A stretch of 64,000 nt of DNA from Woeseiaceae bacterium (GCA_028280615.1 JANQLK010000011.1:21018-85017), one strand, 5' to 3'. Shown: positions 17,931 through 27,015, counted from the stretch's first letter. Numbers and translations: made by a program. Notes: a model not told the origin generated them from the letters alone.

Positions 17931-20900
17931 GTGACCGACACCGCTGTACTGATACCCGAAACACTCGCCGCGGCGACCGACAGAACCGGCTTTGGCCGGC
18001 TGGTCGGCGCCAGCATGGCGCTGGCGGCCGTGGAGTACGCCCGCGCTGCACCCGGGCCGGTGCTGCTGCTCGCCGACGATCCCCGGCAGGCCGACCGGCT
18101 CGAGGCCGAGTGCCGCTTCTTCGCGGGCAGCGATTTCGACGTGCTGCATTTCGTCGAGTGGGAGACCCTGCCCTGGGACAACTTCTCGCCGCACCAGGAC
18201 ATCATTTCCGAACGTCTCAAGGTGCTCGCGGCGCTGCCGGAATTGAGCCGCGGCATCGTCATCGCCTCGGCTCCCGTCCTGCTGCAGCGCCTGCCGCCGA
18301 CGGACTACGTCGCGGCGCGCACGCTGTCGCTGGCCGTCGGTCAGACACTGCCGCGCGACGCGTTCGTCGATACGCTCGTCGCGGCCGGCTACTACCGTGT
18401 GCCGCAGGTCTCCGAGCACGGCGAATTCGCGGTCCGCGGCTCGCTCACCGACGTCTTCCCGATGGGTGCGGGCGCGCCGATCCGCATCGACTATTTCGAC
18501 GACGAGATCGAGTCGCTGCGCACGTTCTCAGTGGACACCCAGCTCTCAGGAGACACGCTGCCCGCGATCGCCCTGTTGCCGGCGCGCGAGATCCCGCTGG
18601 ATGAGGCGGACGTCAAACGATTCCGGGCCCGCTACCGCGAGCGTTTCGAGGGCCAGCCGGGCAAGTCGCGCGTGTACCGCGACGTTTCGGACGGCATCGC
18701 GCACGGCGGCATCGAGTACTACCTGCCGCTGTTCTTCGACGAAACGGCCTCGTTCACGAGTTACCTGCCGCGGAACTGCGTCGTGATCTCGCCGGACGGC
18801 CTGAGCGCCACGCTCGAGACGGCCTGGAGCGAGATTCGCGAACGTTACGAGTTGCACCGGCACGACGTCGAGCGGCCGATCCTCAAGCCCGAGGAGACCT
18901 TTTTTCGCATCGAGGACGTCCTCGCGGGTCTCGGCGATCACCCGCAGCACCTGTACTCGGCGCAGTCGCTCGCGGAACGCAAAGGCTACGTCAACCTGCC
19001 GACCCGGCTGCCGCCGGCACTCAAGATCGAGGCGCGCTACGAGGACCCTGCCGCCGGTCTCATGCAGTTCCTGAACGACTTCGACGGCCGGATTCTGTTT
19101 GCGGCCGAGTCGGCGGGCCGCCGCGAGCAGCTGCACGAACTGCTCGCGGGGCGCGGGCTCGACATCGCGCGCTTCGAACGCTGGGAGGATTTCCTGGCCG
19201 CCGACACGCGCATCGGCCTCGTCATCGCGCCGCTCGAGAACGGCGTGCTGCTGCCGGAGAGCGGCCTCGCGCTCCTGAGCGAGCAGCAGCTATTCGGCGA
19301 CCGCGTGCGGCAGAAGCGCCGCCGGCGCGCCGCCGATCGCGATCCCGAAACGATCATTCGCCAGCTCAACGACCTGCAGCCGGGCTCGCCCGTGGTCCAC
19401 GCCGAGTACGGCGTGGGACGCTATCTCGGCCTCGCGACGATCGCCGCGGGCGGCATCGACGCCGAGTTCCTGCATATCGAGTACGCCGACGGCGACAAGC
19501 TGTACGTGCCCGTGCACGCCCTCGACCTGATCAGCCGCTACACGGGCGCATCGCCGGAGACCGCGCCGCTGCACCGGCTCGGCAGCGACCAGTGGGCCAG
19601 GGCCCGCAAGCGCGCCGCGGAGCGGGCCCGCGACGTCGCGGCAGAATTGCTCGACACCTACGCGCGCCGCGCCGCGCGTCCCGGGCATGCCTTCCGCTGG
19701 CCCGAGAGTGACTACCGCGCGTTCGAAGCCGGCTTCCCGTTCGACCTGACCGAGGACCAGGCGACCACGATCGACGCCGTGCTCGAGGACCTCGCCTCGG
19801 ACCAGCCGATGGACCGGGTGGTTTGTGGCGACGTCGGCTTCGGCAAGACCGAGGTCGCGCTTCGAGCGACCTTCGCGGCCGTGCACGGTGGCAAGCAGGT
19901 CGCGATTCTCGTGCCGACCACGCTGCTCGCGCAGCAGCACGGCGAGAACTTTCGCGATCGATTCGCGGACTGGCCCGTGCGCGTCGAAATCCTGTCGCGC
20001 TTCCAGTCGCCGAAGCAGGTCAAGGACATCGTTGCCGGCCTGCGGTCGGGCAACATCGACGTCGTGATCGGCACGCACCGTCTGCTGCAGCACACCAAAG
20101 ACATCAAGGACGTCGGCCTCGTGATCGTCGACGAGGAACACCGCTTCGGCGTGCGGCACAAGGAGGCGATCAAGTCGCTGCGCAGCGAGATCGACGTGCT
20201 GACGCTGACCGCGACGCCGATACCGCGTACGTTGAACCTGGCGCTCGGCGGCTTGCGTGACCTGTCGCTGATCACGACGCCGCCCGCCGAGCGCCTGGCC
20301 GTCAAGACCTTTGTCAGCGAGTGGAACGATACGCTGATCCGCGAGGCCTGCCTGCGCGAGATCAAGCGCGGCGGCCAGGTGTACTTCATCCACAATCGCG
20401 TCGAGGACATCGGCAAGATCGAGCTAAAGCTCGAGAAGCTCGTGCCCGAGGCAAAGATTCGCATCGGCCACGGCCAGATGCCCGAGCGCGAACTCGAGCA
20501 GGTCATGTTCGACTTCTACCACCGGCGTTTCAACGTGCTTCTGTGCACGACGATCGTCGAAAGCGGCATCGACGTGCCGTCGGCCAACACGATCGTCATC
20601 AACCGGGCAGACCGCTTCGGGCTTGCCCAGCTGCACCAGCTGCGCGGACGGGTCGGACGTTCGCACCATCGCGCCTATGCCTATATGGTCGCGCCGCCCA
20701 GGGCGGTCATGACCGCGGACGCCGTCAAGCGGCTCGAAGCCATCGACTCGCTGGACGACCTCGGCGCGGGCTTCACGCTCGCAACCCACGATCTCGAGAT
20801 CCGCGGCGCGGGCGAACTCCTGGGCGACGAGCAGAGCGGCCAGATCCAGGAGATCGGTTTCTCGCTGTACATGGACATGCTGACGCAGGCCGTCGAGTCG

Positions 20901-21431
20901 CTGCGCTCGGGCGAGGAACCCGATCTCGACGCGCCGCTAAACGCGGGCGTCGACATCAATCTGCACGTGCCCGCGCTGCTGCCCGAGGACTACGTGCCTG
21001 ACGTGCACCTGCGGCTGATCCTGTACAAGCGGATTTCGGCGGCGAGCTCCGCCGAGGAGCTGCGCGAACTCAGCGTCGAGCTGATCGATCGCTTCGGCCT
21101 GCTGCCCGAGGCGTCGAAAAACCTGCTGCGCGTCGCGGGCATCAAACGAGCGGCCGGCGAGCTCGGCATCGAGAAGATCGACGCCTCGAACGCCGGCGGC
21201 TACCTCGTATTCGCCGACGAGAGCCGCGTCGATCCGCTCGCGCTGATCCAGCTCGTGCAGGGTGACAGCCGCACGTACAGACTCAAGGGCTCGCATCGAT
21301 TGACGTTCCGGACAGATCTCGATGAGCTCGAATCCCGCTTCGCGTTCATCGAAACGTTGCTCGATCGCCTCTCAGGTGGTACCAAGGCGGCTGAGCGAGC
21401 GCAACAGCACGGGGCACGACGACATGCCTAG
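17931..21431 (+). CDS. mfd: Transcription-repair coupling factor
   Basis: 1166 aa from the GTG at 17931, which follows CAGGAG at good spacing. The track start at 17880 is upstream of a TATAAT box. Mfd removes RNA polymerase stalled at lesions and recruits UvrA. Domain order: UvrB-like N-terminal part (LPWDNFSPHQDIISERL), RNA-polymerase-interaction (CarD-like) domain around residues 480-560 (GSPVVHAEYGVGRYLGL), superfamily-2 translocase with Walker A GDVGFGKTEVA (near residue 633), DEEHRFGV and QLRGRVGRS, and the C-terminal TRCF domain. It overlaps the csiV start by 8 nt. Confidence 0.97.
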   Translation: MTDTAVLIPETLAAATDRTGFGRLVGASMALAAVEYARAAPGPVLLLADDPRQADRLEAECRFFAGSDFDVLHFVEWETLPWDNFSPHQDIISERLKVLAALPELSRGIVIASAPVLLQRLPPTDYVAARTLSLAVGQTLPRDAFVDTLVAAGYYRVPQVSEHGEFAVRGSLTDVFPMGAGAPIRIDYFDDEIESLRTFSVDTQLSGDTLPAIALLPAREIPLDEADVKRFRARYRERFEGQPGKSRVYRDVSDGIAHGGIEYYLPLFFDETASFTSYLPRNCVVISPDGLSATLETAWSEIRERYELHRHDVERPILKPEETFFRIEDVLAGLGDHPQHLYSAQSLAERKGYVNLPTRLPPALKIEARYEDPAAGLMQFLNDFDGRILFAAESAGRREQLHELLAGRGLDIARFERWEDFLAADTRIGLVIAPLENGVLLPESGLALLSEQQLFGDRVRQKRRRRAADRDPETIIRQLNDLQPGSPVVHAEYGVGRYLGLATIAAGGIDAEFLHIEYADGDKLYVPVHALDLISRYTGASPETAPLHRLGSDQWARARKRAAERARDVAAELLDTYARRAARPGHAFRWPESDYRAFEAGFPFDLTEDQATTIDAVLEDLASDQPMDRVVCGDVGFGKTEVALRATFAAVHGGKQVAILVPTTLLAQQHGENFRDRFADWPVRVEILSRFQSPKQVKDIVAGLRSGNIDVVIGTHRLLQHTKDIKDVGLVIVDEEHRFGVRHKEAIKSLRSEIDVLTLTATPIPRTLNLALGGLRDLSLITTPPAERLAVKTFVSEWNDTLIREACLREIKRGGQVYFIHNRVEDIGKIELKLEKLVPEAKIRIGHGQMPERELEQVMFDFYHRRFNVLLCTTIVESGIDVPSANTIVINRADRFGLAQLHQLRGRVGRSHHRAYAYMVAPPRAVMTADAVKRLEAIDSLDDLGAGFTLATHDLEIRGAGELLGDEQSGQIQEIGFSLYMDMLTQAVESLRSGEEPDLDAPLNAGVDINLHVPALLPEDYVPDVHLRLILYKRISAASSAEELRELSVELIDRFGLLPEASKNLLRVAGIKRAAGELGIEKIDASNAGGYLVFADESRVDPLALIQLVQGDSRTYRLKGSHRLTFRTDLDELESRFAFIETLLDRLSGGTKAAERAQQHGARRHA

Positions 21432-22470
21432 GATCATGTACACACTGCTGCTCCTGCTGCCGGCCGGCGCGGGCGTCGCGCAGACGACGCCGGACGTGGA
21501 CGAGCAGGGAGAGCCGGAGCTCCGCCGCTACAGCGTCGAGCTCATCGTTTTCGCCTATGCCGAAGACGTCGCGACGGGCAGCGAGCTGTTCCTGCCCGAG
21601 GTCGTCGAGGTCGAAGCGCCGGCGCTGATCGGTGACCGGGAGGGCTTCTGGTCCGCCGAGGGACCGATCCCGGACGACTCGATGGCCGGCGACGGCGAAA
21701 CGGTCCTCGACGAAACGGCGCCGGACCAGGAATCCGGCGCTGGCGAAGCACCGCCCGAGTTTTTCGACGAATTCGGCCGGCGCGTGAATGAATACGGCGA
21801 GCGCATCGATGACGCCGGCAATGTCATCGTCGGGTTCGACCCCTACGCGCTGACGGTCTTTGCCGAGGACGAGCTCACGATGCTCGATACCTGGGATCGC
21901 CTCGACCGGCTCGATGCCTACGAGCCGCTTCTGCACGTGGGCTGGGCGCAGCCGGGCTTGCCCGAGGAGGAGACCGAGGCCATTCCGCTGGAGGACTTCG
22001 AGTCGCCCGTGGCCGGACTCGACGGCGCATTCACGCTGTACCTGAGCCGCTACCTGCACCTCGTCGTCGACCTCGAGCTCGCGGCCGAGCGCGGCAGAGA
22101 CATCGACGGCGACGGTATCGTCGACGAGATGCCGGACGACTCGAGCCGCGACCTGAGCTACGAGGAAACCGTCGCGCTGTACGGCCGGGCCGGCCGCCGC
22201 GAGACGGCCTCTCCCCTGCCCGGCCAGCCAATGACCGGCCGGCTGTTTGCGGACGACGAGTATGCCGACGAGATGTCCCCGGCCGCGGCCCTCAAGGTGC
22301 TGCCGCTCAAGTATTCGATCAACGAAAACCGCATCGTGAACAGCGGCGACGTGCGCTACTTCGACCATCCGAAGTTCGGCGTCGTCGCGAAGATCGAGCG
22401 CGTCGAGCTGCCGGACCCGGCCGAGGCCGGCGACGATACGGACGTGCTGCTGCCGGTGACCGCTCGATGA
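21424..22470 (+). CDS. csiV: CsiV-family periplasmic protein
   Basis: 348 aa, ATG 21424 overlapping the mfd stop by 8 nt. It has a signal peptide (PRIMYTLLLLLPAGAGVAQ), then RRYSVELIVFAYAED, an acidic low-complexity middle, LYLSRYLHLVVDLEL, and near the end VLPLKYSINENRIVNSGDVRYFDHPKFGVVAKI. This is the pattern of the CsiV family (named from Vibrio cholerae, a peptidoglycan-binding protein affecting cell shape), which is commonly encoded right after mfd. The acidic Asp/Glu-rich insert is long. Function here is inferred from homology. Confidence 0.85.
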   Translation: MPRIMYTLLLLLPAGAGVAQTTPDVDEQGEPELRRYSVELIVFAYAEDVATGSELFLPEVVEVEAPALIGDREGFWSAEGPIPDDSMAGDGETVLDETAPDQESGAGEAPPEFFDEFGRRVNEYGERIDDAGNVIVGFDPYALTVFAEDELTMLDTWDRLDRLDAYEPLLHVGWAQPGLPEEETEAIPLEDFESPVAGLDGAFTLYLSRYLHLVVDLELAAERGRDIDGDGIVDEMPDDSSRDLSYEETVALYGRAGRRETASPLPGQPMTGRLFADDEYADEMSPAAALKVLPLKYSINENRIVNSGDVRYFDHPKFGVVAKIERVELPDPAEAGDDTDVLLPVTAR

Positions 22471-22534
22471 CGCCGGCGGGCGGAAACTTGTAACGTGGGA
22501 ACGACAAAAAGCTATTAAATCAGTGCTTTATTAG

Positions 22535-23096
22535 AAAAACATAAAAGCAACTATAAACAGGCCATGGAATGAACTTGTCAGTGCCGCGTATGCCGATCTC
22601 TTGGGAGACCCGGCACGATTAGCAGATAACCTGAAAGCCTTTGATCAGGAAACGCTTGATGCGTTGATGCCGAGAGCCGATCAGAGAGTTTGGAATCGGG
22701 TCGCAAGAGAACTGGATCGTATCTATTCGGTTGGCGCTGATGAAATCGCTGAACGACAGATCAAGAACAAGAGTTTTATTGACTCGCTGATTACCTCATC
22801 TACGCCGAGAAAGTCTCGGACGAGCATTCAGGCGATGAACAACACGAATGACGAGGCGACGCGTGACTCGTATCGAGCAGCGATTGTCGAGTAGGCTTGG
22901 GATGACGTTTTTAAGCCGGCAAAGAGTAAAGTCAATGTCGATGCCGAATTGCTAAGACGGCGCGTCGCAAAACTCAAGGAAACGGGCTTGTGGAGCGTCC
23001 TATCTACTGAATAACAACCACGCAATATTAACGGCGATGGGCGGCGCTTTAGCGCAAATTGCCCCGCCTGAAGATATCAGCCAATTGGAGGACTAG
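22535..23096 (+). pseudogene. Broken phage virion-gene fragment
   Basis: Lower-GC DNA unlike its surroundings. A frame open from about 22535 without a proper start reads PWNELVSAAYADLLGDPARL and continues to an in-frame TAG at 22892. The same frame then resumes (AWDDVFKPAKSKVNVDAELL) to a TAA at 23012. A different frame carries NNNHAILTAMGGALAQIAPP and ends at the TAG just before the tailspike ATG. A missing 5' end, a premature stop and a probable frameshift make it a decayed gene. The track shows only 22601-22894. I do not recognise the product. Its position before a tailspike suggests a podovirus-type virion or ejection protein. This also accounts for the gap after csiV; bases 22471-22534 hold only AT-rich sequence. 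Confidence 0.6.
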
Positions 23097-25277
23097 ATGG
23101 CATTTCCATTACTTGGTACGCCCAAACCACAGTTTTTCGATTCATCTGGAACTCCGCTTGCAGCTGGTACGGTTGAGGTAAAAGAGCCCGATGACGATAC
23201 GGACAAAGCGACTTATCCAACCTATGACGATGCAGAGGCGGCGACAAACCCAAATGACAACCCACTGACGTTGAACTCTCGCGGCGAGCCGGCAAATGGT
23301 TTGTGGGGAATTGATGGCGAAGATTACAAAATCGTTCTGAAGGATGATAGCGGTTCTACGGTCTACACAGTCGATGATGTTTTTCTGCCGGTCTCACCTA
23401 TCAATAAGACAGCGGCAGAAACATCAGCAGGCGTAACGGTAATAGACTTTGCCTACCCGCCCGGTGACGTTCGTCGGTACGGTGCAAACGGGTCGTCGGA
23501 CGACACAGCCGCGATAAATGCGGCTCTATCGGTTGGCGGCGAGGTCCTCTTGCTTTCGTCGCATACGATTAGCGCAAAGCTCGATATTACCGCTGATTGT
23601 CACATCAAAGGCGCTCGGCCATACACGACGTTTACTCAATCTCACGATGGTGAATTGTTTGATCTGTCGACCCAGAATGTCTACATCGAAAATGTTAAGG
23701 CATCAGGAAATGACTTTATTCTGATCGATTCAAGCTTTAACGATCTCACTATTGATAACTGCCACATCACAGGTGCACCGACGACGTTCACCGAATACGG
23801 CATTCGTGCGGCAACGGGTGCGGCCCTGACGTGCAACAATCTGATCATTTCTCGTACGTACTTCAAAGACTGCGCTTGTACACTTTTGAATGAGCTAACG
23901 GGCGAACTACTCGAAATGTCCGATTGCCACGTCAAAGACGCGCAGACGCTTGTGCTTCGATCTTTGCCATCGTCTTGGCCAAACCAAGGCTCAACTGAGA
24001 ACTGGAATCACGTCAAATTCTTGCGCAATTGGGTCGATGGCATAAACACCAACGTCACGGACACAAGCGCCTTTGCAAGATTGGTGATGTCAACAGCCAA
24101 CAACGAAATAGAAGTTGGAAACAATGTAGCCAAGAACTTCACGACGACGGGGTCTGGAACCATCATCTACTCAGACACCGGAGATACAAATGTGCACGAT
24201 AATTTTTTTGAAAACATGCAAGGCAATAACTTTCTGATTCGAGATAAAGATCATGCGGCGACGAACTCCCATCGGGTAGTAAATAACACGTTCAAGCAGG
24301 ACGCTGTTTCAACAAACGTCCCAGGCATTATGAGCTGTTTGAAGAAATCGAACGCAATTATTGAGGGTAACGTATTTGTCGGTTGTGAGGGTGTTTGCCT
24401 AGAGGTCTACGACCCAAGGACAGCTCCTTACGCCAGCAACATCAAGTTCAGCAACAATCACATCATTGACCACAATTACCCCGCTGTTGTTCGCTTGAGG
24501 GAGCCATCCAGCAATATCACAATCAGCGGTAACACGGTTCACGGTCTGACAAATACGGGTGCGGTCACGCTTGAGGGCGAAGATGACGAGCGCCTTGTAA
24601 GCATATACGTTTCAAGTGAAGGTGATTCCGCAACAGATATTGAGAATGTGGTCATATCGGGCAACTCAATTTTAGACGGCTCGGCGACCTCGTGCATGGT
24701 TTCGCTTTACACCAATACGTCGGCCCCAGGGGGCATCAACAATATTTCTATTGTCGACAACTACCTGCCAGACGGATTGGCGCTGATCAAGGGGATCACG
24801 AATGGTGCTCCTACGGCAGAATCTATATACCTTGATGGTAACGTTCTCGGTCGAGGTGTCGACCTTGTTGACGGCGATCACCCGCAAGAATGGCGGGGTC
24901 CGCTTAAGGGTGTAACATCTGGAATGTATGATTTCTCTGTCAATGGCGGCTCAGTCGGAAATATTGCAATAGCAAGCATTCCGGATAACTCAACCGTGGT
25001 TAAAGCGTGGTATGAGGTTTTAACCGCCCCCACCAGTGGTGGCAGTGCCACGATAGCATTTGGTGTGCAAACCAACGATGCGGCCGGTATTTTAGCCGCT
25101 ACGGCATACAACAATGCCGTCTTCAATACGGGCTATCACGACGCCATACCGGATGGTACGGCAACGAACTTCACAACCAAGACGACGGCGGTTCGTAGTC
25201 TCGTTATGACCATCGGTACTTCTGCACTAACGGCGGGAAAGATTCGAATCTGGGCAGAGTACATCACGAGCGAATAA
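23097..25277 (+). CDS. Phage tailspike-like protein with pectate-lyase-type beta-helix
   Basis: 726 aa, ATG 23097 with GGAGG five bases upstream. Residues 1-105 (MAFPLLGTPKPQFFDSSGTP, later NGLWGIDGEDYKIVLKDDSG) match the head- or tail-binding modules found at the N-terminus of prophage tailspikes. Residues 123-145 (GDVRRYGANGSSDDTAAINAAL) are the standard opening of the Pectate_lyase_3 beta-helix. Many short repeats with NISISGNTV-type turns follow to about residue 580. The C-terminal ~120 residues look like a trimerisation or sandwich domain. It is intact despite decay on both sides and has lower GC than the host genes. It would bind or cleave a cell-surface polysaccharide; the substrate is unknown. 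Confidence 0.8.
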   Translation: MAFPLLGTPKPQFFDSSGTPLAAGTVEVKEPDDDTDKATYPTYDDAEAATNPNDNPLTLNSRGEPANGLWGIDGEDYKIVLKDDSGSTVYTVDDVFLPVSPINKTAAETSAGVTVIDFAYPPGDVRRYGANGSSDDTAAINAALSVGGEVLLLSSHTISAKLDITADCHIKGARPYTTFTQSHDGELFDLSTQNVYIENVKASGNDFILIDSSFNDLTIDNCHITGAPTTFTEYGIRAATGAALTCNNLIISRTYFKDCACTLLNELTGELLEMSDCHVKDAQTLVLRSLPSSWPNQGSTENWNHVKFLRNWVDGINTNVTDTSAFARLVMSTANNEIEVGNNVAKNFTTTGSGTIIYSDTGDTNVHDNFFENMQGNNFLIRDKDHAATNSHRVVNNTFKQDAVSTNVPGIMSCLKKSNAIIEGNVFVGCEGVCLEVYDPRTAPYASNIKFSNNHIIDHNYPAVVRLREPSSNITISGNTVHGLTNTGAVTLEGEDDERLVSIYVSSEGDSATDIENVVISGNSILDGSATSCMVSLYTNTSAPGGINNISIVDNYLPDGLALIKGITNGAPTAESIYLDGNVLGRGVDLVDGDHPQEWRGPLKGVTSGMYDFSVNGGSVGNIAIASIPDNSTVVKAWYEVLTAPTSGGSATIAFGVQTNDAAGILAATAYNNAVFNTGYHDAIPDGTATNFTTKTTAVRSLVMTIGTSALTAGKIRIWAEYITSE

Positions 25278-25321
25278 TGGCATTCGCAATACTAGGAAAT
25301 CCGGTTCCTCAGTTCTTTTGA
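25277..25321 (+). pseudogene. Truncated start of a second tailspike gene
   Basis: Overlapping the tailspike stop as TAATG, an ATG opens MAFAILGNPVPQFF and then hits TGA. It mirrors the first 14 residues of the tailspike (MAFPLLGTPKPQFF) at 10 of 14 positions, so it appears to be the 5' end of a second, paralogous spike. Similarity stops after the shared PQFF, which probably marks the right edge of the phage DNA. Too short for the ORF track. Confidence 0.6.
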
Positions 25322-25360
25322 GCCATAACTGACCGGAACGCATCGCACCCGGCGACAACG

Positions 25361-26266
25361 CTAGCCCGCATCCAGCAACCCGTCGAAAAACTCCTCCGAC
25401 GATGGCGCGCCCCGGGCGACGGTAATCGTTCCGAGCCGATGCGATACCGTGACGAAGCGCCCCTGCTCCGAGCGCGGGTGATGGATGCGCAGCTCCCGCA
25501 CCGACGCCGAGATGCGATCCGCAAAGGCACGCACGTTGTCCTCGTCTGCCGCATGCGACAGCACGACGATCTTGTCGTCGCCGTGGCGCCCGACCACGTC
25601 GCTGGCGCGGCGCAGGCAGCGTTGCACGGTCTGGCCGACCCGGCGGAGGCAGGAGTCGGCGGCATGGCGACCGAAGACGTCGACGTAGGCTGCGAAGTCA
25701 TCGAACGTAAACACGACGACGGCCAGCGTCGCCTGCTCGCGCCCGGCAACGGCCCAGTCGTGGGCCAGGATGTCGCGGAAGGTGCGCTCGTTGAGCAGGC
25801 CCGTCAGGGGGTCTTCGCGCCGCAGGTCGCGAATACGCCGCCGTGCGCGCTTGAGTGCCTGGTCGGCGTGGGCTGCCGCGCGGCCGCTCGTGAAGCGAAG
25901 CACGACCGCCATGTACTGACCGCCCGAGTCGCCGGGGTCGTCGACCGGCTTCAATACCAGCAGGCATTCCCGACCGTTTACGTCGACGGATATCGTGCTG
26001 GCGCGCCCGCTGCGCACGGCTTCGCTGACCTCGAGAGCCGACTCGCGGCCGACCAGCTTGTCGATGAGCTCTGCGAAAGGCAGCGGCTGGAGGTCGGCGT
26101 CCACGCTCGCATCGTCGTCGGGATCGCCGGGCCCCGCGCCGAGTTTCACGAACGCGGGATTTGCCATGACGACGGGCCAGTCTGCCTGCTCAGTGCGAAA
26201 CAGCAGCATCGGCTCGGCCGACGCATCGACCAGCGCACGCAGGGCGATGGAGGACAGCGTGCTCAT
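25361..26266 (-). CDS. PAS plus degenerate GGDEF-domain protein
   Basis: 301 aa. The ATG at 26266 (2 nt after the MTIP-gene stop) has GAGGG upstream; the track's TTG at 26272 is less likely. Residues about 10-125 resemble a PAS sensor fold. A linker helix and DPLTGLLNERTFRDIL introduce a GGDEF domain at about 150. The catalytic signature is GDDKI at 229-233 instead of GG(D/E)EF, and the usual first metal Asp and substrate Asn positions read Thr and Val. RASD at 220-223 sits exactly five residues before the signature, as an inhibitory RxxD c-di-GMP site does. The final helix of the fold (ALYxAKxxGRNRV type) is missing. It is probably enzymatically dead and possibly a c-di-GMP receptor. Last gene of the long minus-strand run. 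Confidence 0.75.
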   Translation of the reverse strand: MSTLSSIALRALVDASAEPMLLFRTEQADWPVVMANPAFVKLGAGPGDPDDDASVDADLQPLPFAELIDKLVGRESALEVSEAVRSGRASTISVDVNGRECLLVLKPVDDPGDSGGQYMAVVLRFTSGRAAAHADQALKRARRRIRDLRREDPLTGLLNERTFRDILAHDWAVAGREQATLAVVVFTFDDFAAYVDVFGRHAADSCLRRVGQTVQRCLRRASDVVGRHGDDKIVVLSHAADEDNVRAFADRISASVRELRIHHPRSEQGRFVTVSHRLGTITVARGAPSSEEFFDGLLDAG

Positions 26267-26268
26267 CC

Positions 26269-27015
26269 TCAACCCTCGCGCACGCGGCCGAGGAATCGCG
26301 CAACGACGGCCATGGCTTTGTCGCGCGCCGCGCCCGACACGGCCTCGAGTTCGTCGTGAATGGGCTTATCGCCTCGCCCGGCTGCCCGATTGACGACGAT
26401 GGCGATACAGGCGTACTCGATCCCCCGCTCGGCTGCCAGCGCGGCCTCGGGCATGCCGGTCATGCCGACGTAGTCGGCCCCGTCGCGTTCCAGCCGGTCT
26501 ACCTCGGCCGCGGTCTCGAGGCGCGGCCCCTGGGTCGCGGCGTAGACGCCGCCAACGCCCGTTTCGATCTCCGCTTCCGCGGCGGCGGACAGCAGTGAGG
26601 CACGTAGCGATGCCGAAAACGGCCGCGTGAAATCGATGTGGTCGGCGCCCTCGCCGACACTGTCGACGAACGTGTGCTCACGTCCCCAGGTGTAGTCGAT
26701 GACCTGGTCCGGAATCGCGATGCCGCCGGGAAGGACGTCGGTCGTGACCGAGCCGACCGTATTCAGCGCGATGACCGCATCGACACCCGCGCTATACAGG
26801 CACTCGATGTTCGCCCGGTAGTTGATTCGATGCGGCGGTATCGTGTGCGGCAAGCCGTGCCGCGCAAGCACGCGCACGGAATTCCCCGCGAGCGTCACGT
26901 CGTAGAGGGGCGACGACGGCATGCCGTAAGCGTTCTCAGCCGCCGCATCGGACGGCGAGACTTCGAGCATGCCGGAGAGCCCCGAGCCGGCGATGATTGC
27001 TACCTGCTCAGGCAT
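26269..27015 (-). CDS. S-methyl-5'-thioinosine phosphorylase
   Basis: 248 aa, MTAP/PNP class 2 family. The opening VAIIAGSGLSGM, ARHGLPHTIPPHRINYRANI, TQGPRLETAAEVDRLERDGA and VGMTGMPEAALA match family sequences and in particular the Pseudomonas aeruginosa PA3004 type, which cleaves methylthioinosine. As in Pseudomonas, it is immediately downstream of nagZ, with which it overlaps by 8 nt. MTIP versus MTAP specificity is inferred from this closeness and context, not proven. Role: purine and methionine salvage. Confidence 0.85.
   Translation of the reverse strand: MPEQVAIIAGSGLSGMLEVSPSDAAAENAYGMPSSPLYDVTLAGNSVRVLARHGLPHTIPPHRINYRANIECLYSAGVDAVIALNTVGSVTTDVLPGGIAIPDQVIDYTWGREHTFVDSVGEGADHIDFTRPFSASLRASLLSAAAEAEIETGVGGVYAATQGPRLETAAEVDRLERDGADYVGMTGMPEAALAAERGIEYACIAIVVNRAAGRGDKPIHDELEAVSGAARDKAMAVVARFLGRVREG

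Larger units (their letters stand above)
22510..25330. mobile_element. Prophage remnant (tail module only)
   Basis: A visibly A+T-richer block with different codon use, holding a broken virion gene, a tailspike and the stub of a second spike. It lies between the 3' ends of the convergent csiV and GGDEF-like genes. No integrase, capsid, terminase or lysis gene is present and no clear att repeat was found. Edges are approximate: the left is taken from the AT-rich run after csiV, the right from loss of spike similarity. Confidence 0.65.

Noticed and set aside
22828-23295. Two small minus-strand ORFs in the phage block (22828-23025 and 23077-23295)
   Set aside because: No ribosome site, no recognisable domain, and they oppose the better-supported virion fragment and spike.
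22471-25360. Attachment-site repeats flanking the phage remnant
   Set aside because: Compared by eye, only short GC-rich matches (such as CCGGCG) occur on both sides, no more than expected by chance.
25309-25749. 146-aa minus-strand ORF at the right edge of the phage block
   Set aside because: Alternative frame of the GGDEF-like gene; Arg/Ser-rich translation. It was considered as a frameshifted GGDEF C-terminus, but the tail shows no GGDEF helix pattern.
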